Assembly: GCA_036655355.1 (NCBI GenBank)
Contig: JAVVQG010000002.1
Location: 248,001-312,000, forward strand
From: JAUNSR01 sp036655355
Lineage (GTDB): Bacteria > Bacteroidota > Bacteroidia > Bacteroidales > JAUNSR01
Reading direction: 5' to 3'
Length of the DNA stretch: 64,000 bases
Position 1 is the stretch's first letter. Every line of letters starts with the position of its first letter. Of this stretch, positions 54,598 to 64,000 are shown in pieces. The position numbers were made by a program, and so were the translations under genes. The notes under the pieces are model-generated. The model ran no database searches and was not told the origin of the DNA. It saw nothing but the letters and a program-made list of their open reading frames with translations.

Positions 54598-57500
54598 TTA
54601 TATACTTTTCGTTTGATAACTCAACTTGAGGTGAGCTATATAATAATACACCACCGGAATCACAAACAAACTCACCAGGGTACCCACAACCATCGCTGCG
54701 ATCATCCCGATTGCCAGCGGTTGTTGAAGTTCACTCCCCATATCAAATGTAAAGAGTATGGGAACCATGGCGAATACCGTAGTCAGTGAAGTCATGATGA
54801 TCGGACGCAAGCGGCGCCTACCCGCTTCATGGATCGCCTCCATCAGGGGTAAACCTGCTTTTCGCAACTCATTGATCATATCCAGTTTAAGTATAGAGTC
54901 ATTGATAATGATTCCGCAGGTCACCACGATCCCGATGGCACTCATCAGATTCAGGGTGTGTCCGCATAGCCACAGTATACCCAGAGCCGCCGCGGTATCG
55001 ACCGGAATCTCCAGCAGAACGATCAGCGGTTGTGAGAAACTTTCAAACTGAGCAGCCAGAATAAAATACATCAGCAGAACGGAAATCAGCAAAATCACCA
55101 CCATTTCAGACAACATCTTCCGGTTTGTAAAGAAACTACCCGTAAAATCAATGTTCCACTCCTCCCCTTTGAGCGCTCTTACCTGCTCCATTACAAGTTC
55201 GGGATTTACGGGACGATAAAAACGAAAAGGGATGAACTCACCGTTTTTCCCGGCATGGATCGTTTTCAGATCCTCCGTTGGAATCACCCTTACCAACGTG
55301 TTTAAAGGAATACTCCCCGAAGGGTAAGATCCTTGTGAGATTTTGGCAGATCCCGACCAAGGAGTATTTGTGCGGATCATTGTCTTACGCAATACCTCCT
55401 GAAGGCTTTGCTCCCCCTCACTCAGGGTAATGGGTAAATATTGCTGATAAGAGCGTAGCAGTGCAACTTCGTTTTCCCGAAAGGCCGTTTTCAACACCCG
55501 GTACACTTCGTTGTAATCCACATTATAGAGCAACAGTTTCTGCTTCTCTATACTTAAGTTCAATTGATTATCAAAAGTGACTCCTTCAGGCGCTTCTCCG
55601 GTAGCTTCACGCATCCGATTTTGCAACTCATGCAGTTTTACAGCTTCCGGAGCGACATCTTTCTTGCGACTGCTTACGGCTGCTACCAAATCGGCCTCGC
55701 CGGTAACGAAAATCTTTTCAAACAGCGAACCGGGAGGAGAGAATGAAAAAATAGCTTCGGGATAATGCGATGTAAGCCAGCGTCGGATCTCGCACTCAAC
55801 ACCGGCAATCTCTTTGGCATGAGCCATTCGGACATACACTTCCGCTTCAGATCCCGTGAGTTCGTTTTCTCGGTTCAATAAAAACTGTTGCGTGCCTACA
55901 TAAGCGGTATGGTGTGCACCCAAGGAATCGAGGTAATGACAGAACGCTTCGGTGCGTCTACGATTCTCATCCAGATGAATGCGATCATTCCACTCCAGGT
56001 TGACTACCGTTTCGGTATGATCCAATTCAGGCATACCACTCTTCGGTATCCCCAAGAAAAGTGCCGCACACAACGGTAACGAGGCAAAACAAAACAACAT
56101 CACCTTCCGTTTGTGCCGAAATGCAAAATCAATCCAACGGTCGTACCAACAATCCAGAGAGGCGGTGAGTTTCCCCGCTTGCGACATGCGACGGGATACC
56201 ACTCCCGACAACCGAAACCAGCGGCCGAATTTATCGGATACGCTCCCATACAGGAACTGATAAAGAACAGGGAGCAACATGATCCCCGTAAAATAGGAAA
56301 CCAATAACCCGACCGTTACCGCAAAGGCTTGATCATAGAAAATCGCTCCGGCGATCCCACTCATAAATACCAACGGCACAAACACGGCAATCGTGGTAAA
56401 TGTAGAACTCAGCATGGGCGTAATGACTTCGGTTGTACCCCGATCACACGCTTGTTCGAGAGAATATCCGCGACTTCGGTATTGCGAGATATTCTCCGTA
56501 ACGATGATTCCGCTGTCTATCATCATCCCCAGCGCCAGAATCAGCCCGGACAACGAGATGATATTCAGCGTCATGCCAAAAAGATAGAAGAAAAGGAAAC
56601 TCACAACGATACTCACCACCATGCTTAGGGCTATCACGAAGGGACTCTTCACGTCACCCAGAAAAAGAACGGATACCATGAAGATCAGGATGAAACCCAA
56701 CAACAGATTCTGTTTCAGATTAGAGATGGTAAAATCAAGTAACTCGGTTTGATTTCTGGTAATGGAGAATTCAATATCGGGATATTGTTTTTGGAAATCT
56801 TTCATGACCCTCTGAAGCGACTCCTTCATCTTCGCCATATTATCCTCACCCTGTTTGATGACCGCAAGCGTAACTGCTCGTTTACCTCGGGCCAGCGAGG
56901 CGCCGGATTCGTGACGCGGGATAATCGAAACCTCGGCAAGATCTTTCAATTGGAAAATACGATCCTGCTTTCGAAGGTAAATCTCACGCACATCCTCTTC
57001 CGAGCGAAGCAACGTGGAGAACTTGATATTGTATTCATAATAACCGTCACGCACCACCATGCTTCCCGCCTCCACATTATTTGCAGCAAGAGCCTGCTCC
57101 AAATCAGAAAGAGAGAAACCGGCCGAGGCCAGCCGATTCATATCGGGAACGATCTGCAATTGACGAGACAAGGTTCCGGTCATATCCACCATCGCGATTT
57201 CGGGCAACTGTTCGATGCGTCGTTTAATTACATTTCCGGCGAAATCGGATAATTCAAGAAAACGATCCACATCATCATGCTCCCGACGTAGCGTAAGATT
57301 CAGATAAAATACGGGTATATCGGTGGCACTCGCTTTTATCACACGCGGACGCTCGGTTTCACGGGGTATATAACTCATCGCGGCGTCAATCTTCTCATTC
57401 ACTTCGATAAAAGCGAGGTCCGTATTGGTTCCGAACTCAAAACTGAGACGAATCACCGCACCTCCGTCGCTCGCATTGCTCTCGATATTTCGCAGAGAAG

Positions 57501-57717
57501 CAACCTGTAACAGTTGTTGTCGAATGGGACGAACGATGGTATTTTCCAACTCACGTGCGGATGTATTGCGCGAAGTAACCTGTACGGTGATCTCCGGAAT
57601 GGCGATATCGGGAAGCAACGAAACGGGAAGCGTAAAATAAGTGGCGAGTCCGATTAGAAAAAACGCAGTAAAGGCCATGAGTACCGCAATAGGACGACTC
57701 AAAAGAAATTTTATCAT
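54598..57717 (-). CDS. RND efflux permease, first copy
   Basis: 1039-residue RND transporter. TM4 contains LGMMIDSGIIVTENI (first Asp kept, second replaced by Ser). The later helix reads VTCGIIINDSILKLDMINELR, with the Asn/Asp arrangement seen in many non-AcrB RND pumps. The C-terminal GRRRLRPIIMTSLTTV block is the family signature. Its ATG overlaps the adaptor stop (ATGA). HAE-type drug or small-molecule pump is the best general assignment. Confidence 0.9.
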   Translation of the reverse strand: MIKFLLSRPIAVLMAFTAFFLIGLATYFTLPVSLLPDIAIPEITVQVTSRNTSARELENTIVRPIRQQLLQVASLRNIESNASDGGAVIRLSFEFGTNTDLAFIEVNEKIDAAMSYIPRETERPRVIKASATDIPVFYLNLTLRREHDDVDRFLELSDFAGNVIKRRIEQLPEIAMVDMTGTLSRQLQIVPDMNRLASAGFSLSDLEQALAANNVEAGSMVVRDGYYEYNIKFSTLLRSEEDVREIYLRKQDRIFQLKDLAEVSIIPRHESGASLARGKRAVTLAVIKQGEDNMAKMKESLQRVMKDFQKQYPDIEFSITRNQTELLDFTISNLKQNLLLGFILIFMVSVLFLGDVKSPFVIALSMVVSIVVSFLFFYLFGMTLNIISLSGLILALGMMIDSGIIVTENISQYRSRGYSLEQACDRGTTEVITPMLSSTFTTIAVFVPLVFMSGIAGAIFYDQAFAVTVGLLVSYFTGIMLLPVLYQFLYGSVSDKFGRWFRLSGVVSRRMSQAGKLTASLDCWYDRWIDFAFRHKRKVMLFCFASLPLCAALFLGIPKSGMPELDHTETVVNLEWNDRIHLDENRRRTEAFCHYLDSLGAHHTAYVGTQQFLLNRENELTGSEAEVYVRMAHAKEIAGVECEIRRWLTSHYPEAIFSFSPPGSLFEKIFVTGEADLVAAVSSRKKDVAPEAVKLHELQNRMREATGEAPEGVTFDNQLNLSIEKQKLLLYNVDYNEVYRVLKTAFRENEVALLRSYQQYLPITLSEGEQSLQEVLRKTMIRTNTPWSGSAKISQGSYPSGSIPLNTLVRVIPTEDLKTIHAGKNGEFIPFRFYRPVNPELVMEQVRALKGEEWNIDFTGSFFTNRKMLSEMVVILLISVLLMYFILAAQFESFSQPLIVLLEIPVDTAAALGILWLCGHTLNLMSAIGIVVTCGIIINDSILKLDMINELRKAGLPLMEAIHEAGRRRLRPIIMTSLTTVFAMVPILFTFDMGSELQQPLAIGMIAAMVVGTLVSLFVIPVVYYYIAHLKLSYQTKSI

Positions 57718-58796
57718 AATGTGTTCACGGGCGCCTCATGGGCGAGATTTATATTATTATCCACAATCACCAAATCCCCTTCTTGAATCTCTTCTCCTCG
57801 AATCGTATATTCATGTTCATTTTCAAGAGCGGTATTGACGTAATTCCAAATCGCTTTTCCTTCGCGCAACGTAAAGACCACTTGTTTTCCGCTACGAAGT
57901 ACTACCGCGCTCTTCGGAACCACCCATTGGTCAGGCACGACTCTCAAAATATTGATTTGCACATTCATCCCTTCGAAAAGACGATCGTTGCCATTCACAG
58001 ATGCCCTCACTTGTACCATTCCGGAACTCTCCACCAAAGGATTTACTTCGGTAATTATACCGGTATAACTGTTATCCGTTGTGGAAAAAGGCTGCACCCG
58101 TACCTTATCGCCTCGATGAATCATGGGTAGTTCACTTTCAAGCACCGTAAATGCAGCCTCGAGCGATGACGGATCGATCAACCGACAAAAAGGTACCGAA
58201 AGAGAAGGTGCATTGAGTTCCGCCATAAACAGATTGGCCACGATTCCGGCAAAAGGCGCTGTTAAGACAGCCTCTTGTCGTTCTCGTTTGGCAAGCTCAT
58301 AATTTGACAAAGCCTGGTCATAACCGCTCTTAATGCGAACCAATCGCATGGTAGAAACGGGCACAGACACGCTGTCTTCGGGGGCATACCCCTGTCCGAT
58401 CAATAAATCTGCCAGATCGAGTCGCGATTTCTCAAGAGAGACGGTAGCCTGTATCAGTTTCTGATTCAGTTTAAAACTATCCAGTTCAGCTAACTTTTCC
58501 CCTTTTGCGACCCGTTGCCCATTCTTTACATAGATTCGGGCCACCGGTTCGGTATTCTTAAAATACAAATCCACCATCCGTTTAGCGGTCAATTTCCCAT
58601 TACTGATGAGCTCCTGATTAAAAGCCTTCGATTCGAGTTTAATTACTGAAACAGCCGGTTTATCGGCGGGAAGCAAAGCCGCCGTCTTCATCGTTTCCTC
58701 TTCAGAAGATTGAGCTCTGGTACAACTTAAAATTGGCATAAGCATGATGCCGGTTAGGAGTGTTGCCACAACACGCTGTGATCTTGAAATTATCAT
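57714..58796 (-). CDS. Periplasmic adaptor (membrane fusion) lipoprotein of the RND pump
   Basis: 360-residue lipoprotein (lipobox PILSC near residue 25). It has the HlyD/AcrA order: barrel-sandwich hybrid half (ARIYVKNGQRVAKGEKLAELD), helical hairpin (TVSLEKSRLDLADLL ... YELAKRERQEAV), the second lipoyl half (TAPFAGIVANLFM), beta-barrel and membrane-proximal domains. First gene of the efflux operon and the only adaptor present, so it must serve both RND permeases. No regulator gene adjoins it. Confidence 0.9.
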   Translation of the reverse strand: MIISRSQRVVATLLTGIMLMPILSCTRAQSSEEETMKTAALLPADKPAVSVIKLESKAFNQELISNGKLTAKRMVDLYFKNTEPVARIYVKNGQRVAKGEKLAELDSFKLNQKLIQATVSLEKSRLDLADLLIGQGYAPEDSVSVPVSTMRLVRIKSGYDQALSNYELAKRERQEAVLTAPFAGIVANLFMAELNAPSLSVPFCRLIDPSSLEAAFTVLESELPMIHRGDKVRVQPFSTTDNSYTGIITEVNPLVESSGMVQVRASVNGNDRLFEGMNVQINILRVVPDQWVVPKSAVVLRSGKQVVFTLREGKAIWNYVNTALENEHEYTIRGEEIQEGDLVIVDNNINLAHEAPVNTL

Positions 58797-58953
58797 GGTA
58801 ATTATTTTGTGGTATCGAAATGTATAGTCGTAAGTTGCCCTTCATGTGCTTTCTTAGCTGGAGGTGAGGATTGTTTGTAAGAATTGAGTGGGCATTGACA
58901 AGTTTGACTGTTTTTGCGTAATTGGACTTGCAAAAGAATTATTTTAGCGATTT

Positions 58954-59517
58954 TTATTTTAACCTAAAAGATTCTTGTATGTTTTTGACGATTGATATTG
59001 TATTATCTTTTTTATAAAATTCTTCAGTGGTAGAAATCTCTACATAATGAATTAGTTGGTCTTTTTTTAAGATAATATATTCTCTGTGATAAGTGGTAAA
59101 AGTACCGTCCATATTTTTACCTTTCTTGCGAAAAGATATTTTCTTTTTGTTAGAAGAAATAGTTTTTTCTTCTAAAATATCTTTTTGAGACACATCATTC
59201 AATAACATAATACGATTCTTTAGATCATTAATAGATAACTCTTTGTTATCTATTCGAGTGTAACTGTACATGCTTAACATTATAGTCTTAGGGATATCTG
59301 TTTCACTTCTTATGGGGCTATTCCAAACAGTCGTTTCTATCATATATGTATCTGTAGTTCTTTTTCTTATAGAACGATCTCCTCTGTAGGGCTCCCAATT
59401 CGAAGGGATACTGAATGAATACAAGGGATAATCAATAATCTTGCTCTTTTGTTCCTTAGAAAAAACAGAGGATATAGAAGAAAGAATAAATAGTATGAGA
59501 ATTGTTGAATGTTTCAT
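58954..59517 (-). CDS. Exported protein of unknown function (187 aa)
   Basis: 187 residues with signal peptide MKHSTILILFILSSISSVFS. The mature part has phrases like YSFSIPSNWEPYRG and SYTRIDNKELS, a pattern seen in small PsbP-like or lipoprotein-associated periplasmic folds, but no family can be named. Composition is AT-rich like the other genes to its right. It follows the BF3164-type lipoprotein gene by 72 bases on the same strand. Confidence 0.65.
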   Translation of the reverse strand: MKHSTILILFILSSISSVFSKEQKSKIIDYPLYSFSIPSNWEPYRGDRSIRKRTTDTYMIETTVWNSPIRSETDIPKTIMLSMYSYTRIDNKELSINDLKNRIMLLNDVSQKDILEEKTISSNKKKISFRKKGKNMDGTFTTYHREYIILKKDQLIHYVEISTTEEFYKKDNTISIVKNIQESFRLK

Positions 59518-59589
59518 GCGCGAATTTTAAGTGCCCCTCATGGTTTATAGGACTAATTTTACAATATTATTTATATGGCGAATTATATA

Positions 59590-60603
59590 TTACAGAGGTA
59601 ATTGATGTGTATATATTTGATTTTCATCATCCTGATCAATTGCATATATTGTATTATGCTCTTCAGAAATAGTAATTAACGAAACTGGTTTATTCAATTT
59701 ATAACAGATGACAGGATTTCCTTTCCAATCCCAAACTTGTAGTTCCTGAGTTGGTGTCGGAGCTTTTTCTGAGTTCTTATTGGAACACAAGACATAAATA
59801 TATTTAGATGTAGCTTGTGGACTTAAGTAGTATGAAGCCAAGTCATCAGGATGTGTGCTTGCTATTTTTTTGATATATGGTGATATATTAACAGAAATAT
59901 CTTGAAGTAAATCTCCATTATCGTTGTGAATTCTTATGCATTTCATTCTTCCATAAAAAGCTGCATATAAATGACCTTTGGGATGTACAACACAGTTTTT
60001 AATCCCTAAAATGAATCTTTGAAATGGTTCAAAATCTTTTGTCCATTCTGGATATTCACTAACTCCAGTCATTGACTTGTTTTGGTTATTAAAAATATAA
60101 TATTCATTTGAATCTTCTATATTTCCAAACATCAGGTATTTATCGTCTGCCAAAGGATAAAATCCATTACTTGCAGAATGTTGATCAAATATTTTTTCAG
60201 AAGCAACTATTTTTAATGTGTTTGATATTTCCACTTGCTTTAAGAGATGACTCCCTGACTCAAGGACAGAAAACCCTTTTTTTGATGGAATGAAACTTCT
60301 CGCATCCAATGAACCAAAATCTGCAGGTCCGGGTCCTTTTATTCCGGCACTAAATAAATACTCAAAAGGCTCTAATGTGAAAATATCAAACAAATAATCA
60401 TCTTTTTGTTTATATACAATGAGGTGGTTATTTGATATAAACATAGCTCTTGGTAATAATATTGGATTAGGAATGGTATATGAATCCCATATCAGTTCTT
60501 TTGTCTTAGGAAATTTTGTCACTTCACGTTCTAATGTATTTTGTGTGTCTATACACGATGATATTATTGAAGTAAATAATAATATTATCATTATTCTTTT
60601 CAT
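59590..60603 (-). CDS. BF3164-family (TolB-like propeller) lipoprotein
   Basis: 337-residue lipoprotein (lipobox ISSC, then IDTQN). Recognisable features of the BF3164 family: LPRAMFISNNHLIVYKQ, FDIFTLEPFEYLFSAG and KGPGPADFG, then regularly spaced propeller strands (YIYVLCSNK, LQVWDWKGNPV, NTIYAIDQDDENQIY). The family is a beta-propeller of unknown role common in Bacteroidales, often next to other propeller lipoproteins, as here. Likely surface or periplasmic ligand binding. Confidence 0.78.
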   Translation of the reverse strand: MKRIMIILLFTSIISSCIDTQNTLEREVTKFPKTKELIWDSYTIPNPILLPRAMFISNNHLIVYKQKDDYLFDIFTLEPFEYLFSAGIKGPGPADFGSLDARSFIPSKKGFSVLESGSHLLKQVEISNTLKIVASEKIFDQHSASNGFYPLADDKYLMFGNIEDSNEYYIFNNQNKSMTGVSEYPEWTKDFEPFQRFILGIKNCVVHPKGHLYAAFYGRMKCIRIHNDNGDLLQDISVNISPYIKKIASTHPDDLASYYLSPQATSKYIYVLCSNKNSEKAPTPTQELQVWDWKGNPVICYKLNKPVSLITISEEHNTIYAIDQDDENQIYTHQLPL

Positions 60604-61269
60604 TAAATTGGAATTATTAAGCTGTTAATTACAATCATTAGCAATGATTAAAAACTATAAAACAATGAGACATATTAAATAGTGGTCCTAATCATTAAAT
60701 CTATAATCTAAACAATCAGAAACTAGGATTTCAAGTTGAGAAGCCTTTTCTTAAGTAAAAGAATTAGTTTGTGCCTTCGAATTAGCAACCCGAAAACCAG
60801 CTATTTTGTATAGTACTCCCTTTTTTCGGCCACTTGAACACCTCTCTAAGTTTAGTTCTTATTCTGAACATTACGCATCTACAGATCAATAAAGAATGGA
60901 TACTCCTTTATTTTAAATCTGTATTTAATTGATGATGTTTGGCCATTGAATCTCTTTTGTTCCGCACTTCTAGACAAATAAATGGGTTTATAACCATCGA
61001 TACCAGAATATTACCTTTTACATTAAATAACCCATGTGTTTTTTAACGCTGTTATACAACTCCTGCATTTACGTGACTATGGTAAACATACTCTTATTTT
61101 AACATTATCCAAAATATTTCTGAATTAATATCATCCTATGCTATCCCTTCACCACCCAAGCTTATCTGTCTTCCTTTTTCACACGAATTACAACGATAAT
61201 TTTCGAGAATTGAGTTCGGCCGGATGTAATTCCGTTCATTTGTTTCCGTTACGGTTTCTCTGCGATAGT
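60604..61269. other. Non-coding AT-rich gap within the propeller block
   Basis: 666 bases with no credible gene on either strand. Short frames at the right end (61138-61338) overlap the end of the next gene and have no gene-like character. No promoter with both elements, terminator, or small-peptide gene with a leader-like N-terminus could be identified. Confidence 0.6.
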
Positions 61270-62475
61270 CTATATGTGATGTTTGAATTGATAGATTATA
61301 ATTACGGGATTATCATCTTCGCCAATTTCAAGTGCTGAGGGTCCTCCAATTAAATGCCCCTTTTCTCTTAAAGCTGAAATTAAAGACGCACTGACAACTT
61401 GTGCACGACTATTCTCATTACAGTGAAATTCCGGCCAAAAAGGGATGCCTCCGTCAAAATCATTCTTTATTCCTATAACATTATTTCCGGGTATCATTCC
61501 GCTCGATGCAATATAATCGTCATGAGCCCGCTGCGACTTAAGTTCCCCTGTACTTTTATCATAATGCAATAAATAGATATTCTCCCCTTTATACAACCTG
61601 ACAAAAAAGGAATTTCCCGTTTCAAAGAAGTCATAGACACCTATTGTCTGTTCATTTTCTATAGCTGGATCTCCGAGACGACTTATATCTGCGATGTTCG
61701 CGTAATAATCTGATTCATTCTGGCGTTGTAAGATATACGCAGGTGTAATGCCATTCGATGAAATATCAAAAACGGTATCGTTACAACTCGTAAAAAGTAA
61801 AACATTTTTAGATGAGGGAGAGAAACATATCTCTTTCATAAAACACACATCTTCCTTTAAAGTGCTAGGATAAAGATTTTTGGAAGCTTTCAAAGCACCC
61901 TCTTTTGTCATCAGAGCACCAGCCCACGGCGCATTCTGAATTGGACTCATAATCAATCCTTTTAATGCAAAATCACCATTTGGCAATTTATACATTCCTG
62001 CTGCTTGAGAAGGAATGACTGAATCCTTTCTCAAAAAGACGCCATCAAAAGAGTATATCAATCGAGAATCACCATATTGAAATATTGATAACTCCCGAAG
62101 GTCAGTTTCTATCGCCAATTCACTTACCAAACCGTATTCACCCGGCCCACCTCCGGGACGACCGATGGGGCGGACAAATTTACCTTTTCGATCAAACTGC
62201 AAAACCTGTCTGGTTTTACCGTTATACATGAACAGATACTCATCGGAGAGCTGTAAATTAAGAAGATTACTGATTAGACAAGAGTCATTCGTTTCTAGAG
62301 GTATGTATTCTACATGCGCTATTTCCTTTTTTAGTTCAATTGAAGATTCTTTTCCAATTATTGTTCTGACATCAAGTACCGGAATCTGAGAACTTGGCTG
62401 TTGCTTCGGTTGGCAGCCTAAAAGCGTTACAGCCATGCAACTGATATAAAATGCATGATGGATGGATTCTTTCAT
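61270..62475 (-). CDS. 6-bladed beta-propeller lipoprotein
   Basis: 401-residue lipoprotein (lipobox LLGC, then QPKQQPSS). The blade pattern LQFDRKGKFVRPIG is followed by the marker GGGPGEYG, as in the 48637-49878 protein. The C-terminal block DNPVIIIYQFKHHI is the usual closing strand. The two share the family but not recent ancestry. It stands 127 bases from the next upstream gene. Confidence 0.82.
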   Translation of the reverse strand: MKESIHHAFYISCMAVTLLGCQPKQQPSSQIPVLDVRTIIGKESSIELKKEIAHVEYIPLETNDSCLISNLLNLQLSDEYLFMYNGKTRQVLQFDRKGKFVRPIGRPGGGPGEYGLVSELAIETDLRELSIFQYGDSRLIYSFDGVFLRKDSVIPSQAAGMYKLPNGDFALKGLIMSPIQNAPWAGALMTKEGALKASKNLYPSTLKEDVCFMKEICFSPSSKNVLLFTSCNDTVFDISSNGITPAYILQRQNESDYYANIADISRLGDPAIENEQTIGVYDFFETGNSFFVRLYKGENIYLLHYDKSTGELKSQRAHDDYIASSGMIPGNNVIGIKNDFDGGIPFWPEFHCNENSRAQVVSASLISALREKGHLIGGPSALEIGEDDNPVIIIYQFKHHI

Positions 62476-62601
62476 GGGTTTCTTATTATTAGTTCAAACT
62501 AATATGGATAATAGGGACAAAGCATATATTTAATTACAAATTTCTCAATTCCGATTCTTCTGAAAAACTATTTAATTACCAGCTCTTTCTATACAAGCAA
62601 A

Positions 62602-63342
62602 TTAAAAGTCTTTGAGATAAAAAGGGATTTTAACCTCTTTGGATAAATCAAAATCGAGACTTCGGGAAGTGGTGTTTTCTCCTGAAATGTAATACATTAT
62701 CATATTTTCGTTATCGAAAAGCAATTGAGATCTGTAATTTAAACTTCCTCTTCTAGTAATCAACTTCGCTGTGTTTTCCTCAATTTTGTGCGCTACAATT
62801 ATTTCCATTTCATGAGGACGATGATAAAATTGAATATATCCCCAAATCTTTCTATTGATTGCAGGAAGTATTTCTTCTTTATTGTATAAGTTGAAACTCA
62901 ACAAGGAGTGAGAATCTGTTTCCCATTTCCCTAAAAAAGGCGTTTTTTTAAGATTATCAATGTCTGATTGGTACCTTATTATTCTTTTATCGATAATCTT
63001 AAACTGATCTTCTCCCTTTATTTCTGATTCTAAATAAACCAGGTTATCAGCTTTATCACGCATTTCCTTTACAACTTCGTATTCTTCTGTATCATTTTCT
63101 ATTCTCCCTGGTGTTGATAATAACCAATTATTTATCTCCTTATTGCAATAGAGTGTATCTATATCCTTAATAGATTTCCATTCCTCCCCTTCGCGCTTAA
63201 AAAATTGTTTCTCCTGCTTCACCGAATAAACAGAACCATATAATGGCTCACCGTTCAGATATCCGGTTGGTGTGGATTTTTGTTGAGAAGAACAGGACAG
63301 CAACAAAATAGATACACATAGCTGTATTACAATGTTTTTCAT
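62602..63342 (-). CDS. Lipoprotein of unknown function (246 aa)
   Basis: 246 residues from the ATG at 63342 (MKNIVIQLCVSILLLSC, lipobox LLSC); an in-frame TTG nine bases upstream is less likely. After the cysteine come SSQQKSTPTGYLNG. The protein is beta-rich (WGYIQFYHRPHEMEII, YRSQLLFDNENMIMYY) with no recognised family. It starts 13 bases after the stop of the propeller gene at the right edge, so the two are co-transcribed. Confidence 0.68.
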   Translation of the reverse strand: MKNIVIQLCVSILLLSCSSQQKSTPTGYLNGEPLYGSVYSVKQEKQFFKREGEEWKSIKDIDTLYCNKEINNWLLSTPGRIENDTEEYEVVKEMRDKADNLVYLESEIKGEDQFKIIDKRIIRYQSDIDNLKKTPFLGKWETDSHSLLSFNLYNKEEILPAINRKIWGYIQFYHRPHEMEIIVAHKIEENTAKLITRRGSLNYRSQLLFDNENMIMYYISGENTTSRSLDFDLSKEVKIPFYLKDF

Positions 63343-63355
63343 AGTAGCCAACGTA

Positions 63356-64000
63356 TTATTTTAATTTGAATAGTATTAAATTCGGATTGCTTTCATCAAC
63401 AATATCATCACTACCCGTATTAAAGGCTCTTCCTTTCCCCTGCACCCGTTCTAACCGATCCGAAAGTCCAACCGGATTAAATGCGGAGATGAGATATTCG
63501 TCCGTTGAACCACATATACCCACCATGCTTTGCAAATCCAATATTTCAATTAATTCTGAAAGAGTGCAAGTATAATTTAGCTTATTCTTCTTATCATAAA
63601 ATCCTAGAAATAACTTTCCATTATGAATGTATTGTATGAACAAAATCCTATTGGTTTCTTCTATTTTACAGTCAGTTATATAATCAGAATTAAATAGATT
63701 TGTTATGAAGTTTTCTTTATTACTATTTGATTTCAGATAAGAGATTGTTGGAAAATCTGCAGTCTGGAAAGAAAAATCCCAAGCTAACTCAAATTCCGAA
63801 TCAGACACATTGTATATTCTACCTTCATAAGGAGGATATAAATAGACTGAATCGTTGTATTGATAAAAATATGAATGAAATCCGTAGCCGTAGCCACTAA
63901 AGAATTCCGATTTACACCCCTTTTTTAGAACATTGAAGCCTAAATCTGTTGTAATAAAATATGTTTCCGGTTCTTCCCGAGGATATCCTACTTTAGAAAA
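63356..64000 (-). CDS. 6-bladed beta-propeller lipoprotein (5' end outside window)
   Basis: The frame is open from base 64000 to the stop at 63356 (214 residues visible), so the gene begins beyond the right edge; an internal GTG at 63808 is not a real start. Visible parts include FITTDLGFNVLKKG, YGFHSYFYQYND and the closing strand NPNLILFKLK, which resembles the last blade of the 6-bladed beta-propeller proteins at 48637 and 61270. Family assignment is tentative because the N-terminal GxGPGE marker is not in the window. Confidence 0.65.
   Translation of the reverse strand, partial: FSKVGYPREEPETYFITTDLGFNVLKKGCKSEFFSGYGYGFHSYFYQYNDSVYLYPPYEGRIYNVSDSEFELAWDFSFQTADFPTISYLKSNSNKENFITNLFNSDYITDCKIEETNRILFIQYIHNGKLFLGFYDKKNKLNYTCTLSELIEILDLQSMVGICGSTDEYLISAFNPVGLSDRLERVQGKGRAFNTGSDDIVDESNPNLILFKLK

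Noticed and set aside
58802..58933. 43-residue frame before the adaptor gene (contains CQCP, ends FDTTK)
   Set aside because: It lacks an ATG, has only a TTG start, and another frame overlaps it; kept as a possibility only.

Overview
The window is chromosomal DNA of a Bacteroidales bacterium, recognised from gene content: a Na+-pumping NADH:quinone reductase operon, type IX secretion (T9SS) components and cargo, a type V (fimbrillin) pilus operon, 6-bladed beta-propeller lipoproteins, and promoters of the Bacteroidetes form TTTG-N19..21-TAnnTTTG. T9SS cargo together with fimbrillins suggests a Porphyromonadaceae/Tannerellaceae-like lineage; the genus cannot be fixed from the sequence alone. 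No rRNA, tRNA, CRISPR array, transposase or prophage gene was seen.

Layout. 1-4396 (minus): nqrA-B-C-D-E, with nqrE running off the left edge. 4761-9287 (plus): T9SS plug protein, murF and a secreted M60 (enhancin-like) metallopeptidase. 9503-9667 (minus): a small membrane protein. 10071-12937 (plus): a four-domain sulfur-transfer flavoprotein (CoA-disulfide reductase, rhodanese, TusA, DsrE) followed by a MarR regulator. 12938-13804: a long non-coding gap with a 22-nt minisatellite whose third copy has an inverted core, a 13-nt inverted repeat and a promoter. 13805-30461 (plus): an 11-gene pilus operon made of DUF3575, DUF5119, six fimbrillins and three large DUF4906-like tip/anchor proteins, closed by a strong terminator. 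30648-32087: CCA-adding enzyme. 32215-32379: a small membrane protein. 32822-42543: two translationally coupled giant secreted proteins (BNR/LamG with a T9SS sorting domain; double NPCBM). 42596-48082: ahpC-ahpF opposite oxyR plus a TonB-dependent receptor. 48083-58796 (minus): an efflux operon with one adaptor, two different RND permeases and one TolC, ending in a beta-propeller lipoprotein that overlaps the second permease gene. 58954-64000 (minus): an AT-rich block of exported proteins of unknown role, mostly beta-propeller lipoproteins, open at the right edge.

How they fit together. Much of the window concerns the cell envelope: sodium-motive respiration, outer-membrane secretion (plug plus cargo), surface pili, efflux and a receptor. 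Two redox-defence units (ahpCF/oxyR and the persulfide-type fusion protein with MarR) stand between them. The most unusual items are the four-domain sulfur fusion, the two-RND/one-adaptor pump coupled to a propeller lipoprotein, the coupled BNR/LamG-NPCBM pair, the conserved T-[KR]-[AG] processing site in all nine pilus precursors, and the repeat structures upstream of the pilus operon.
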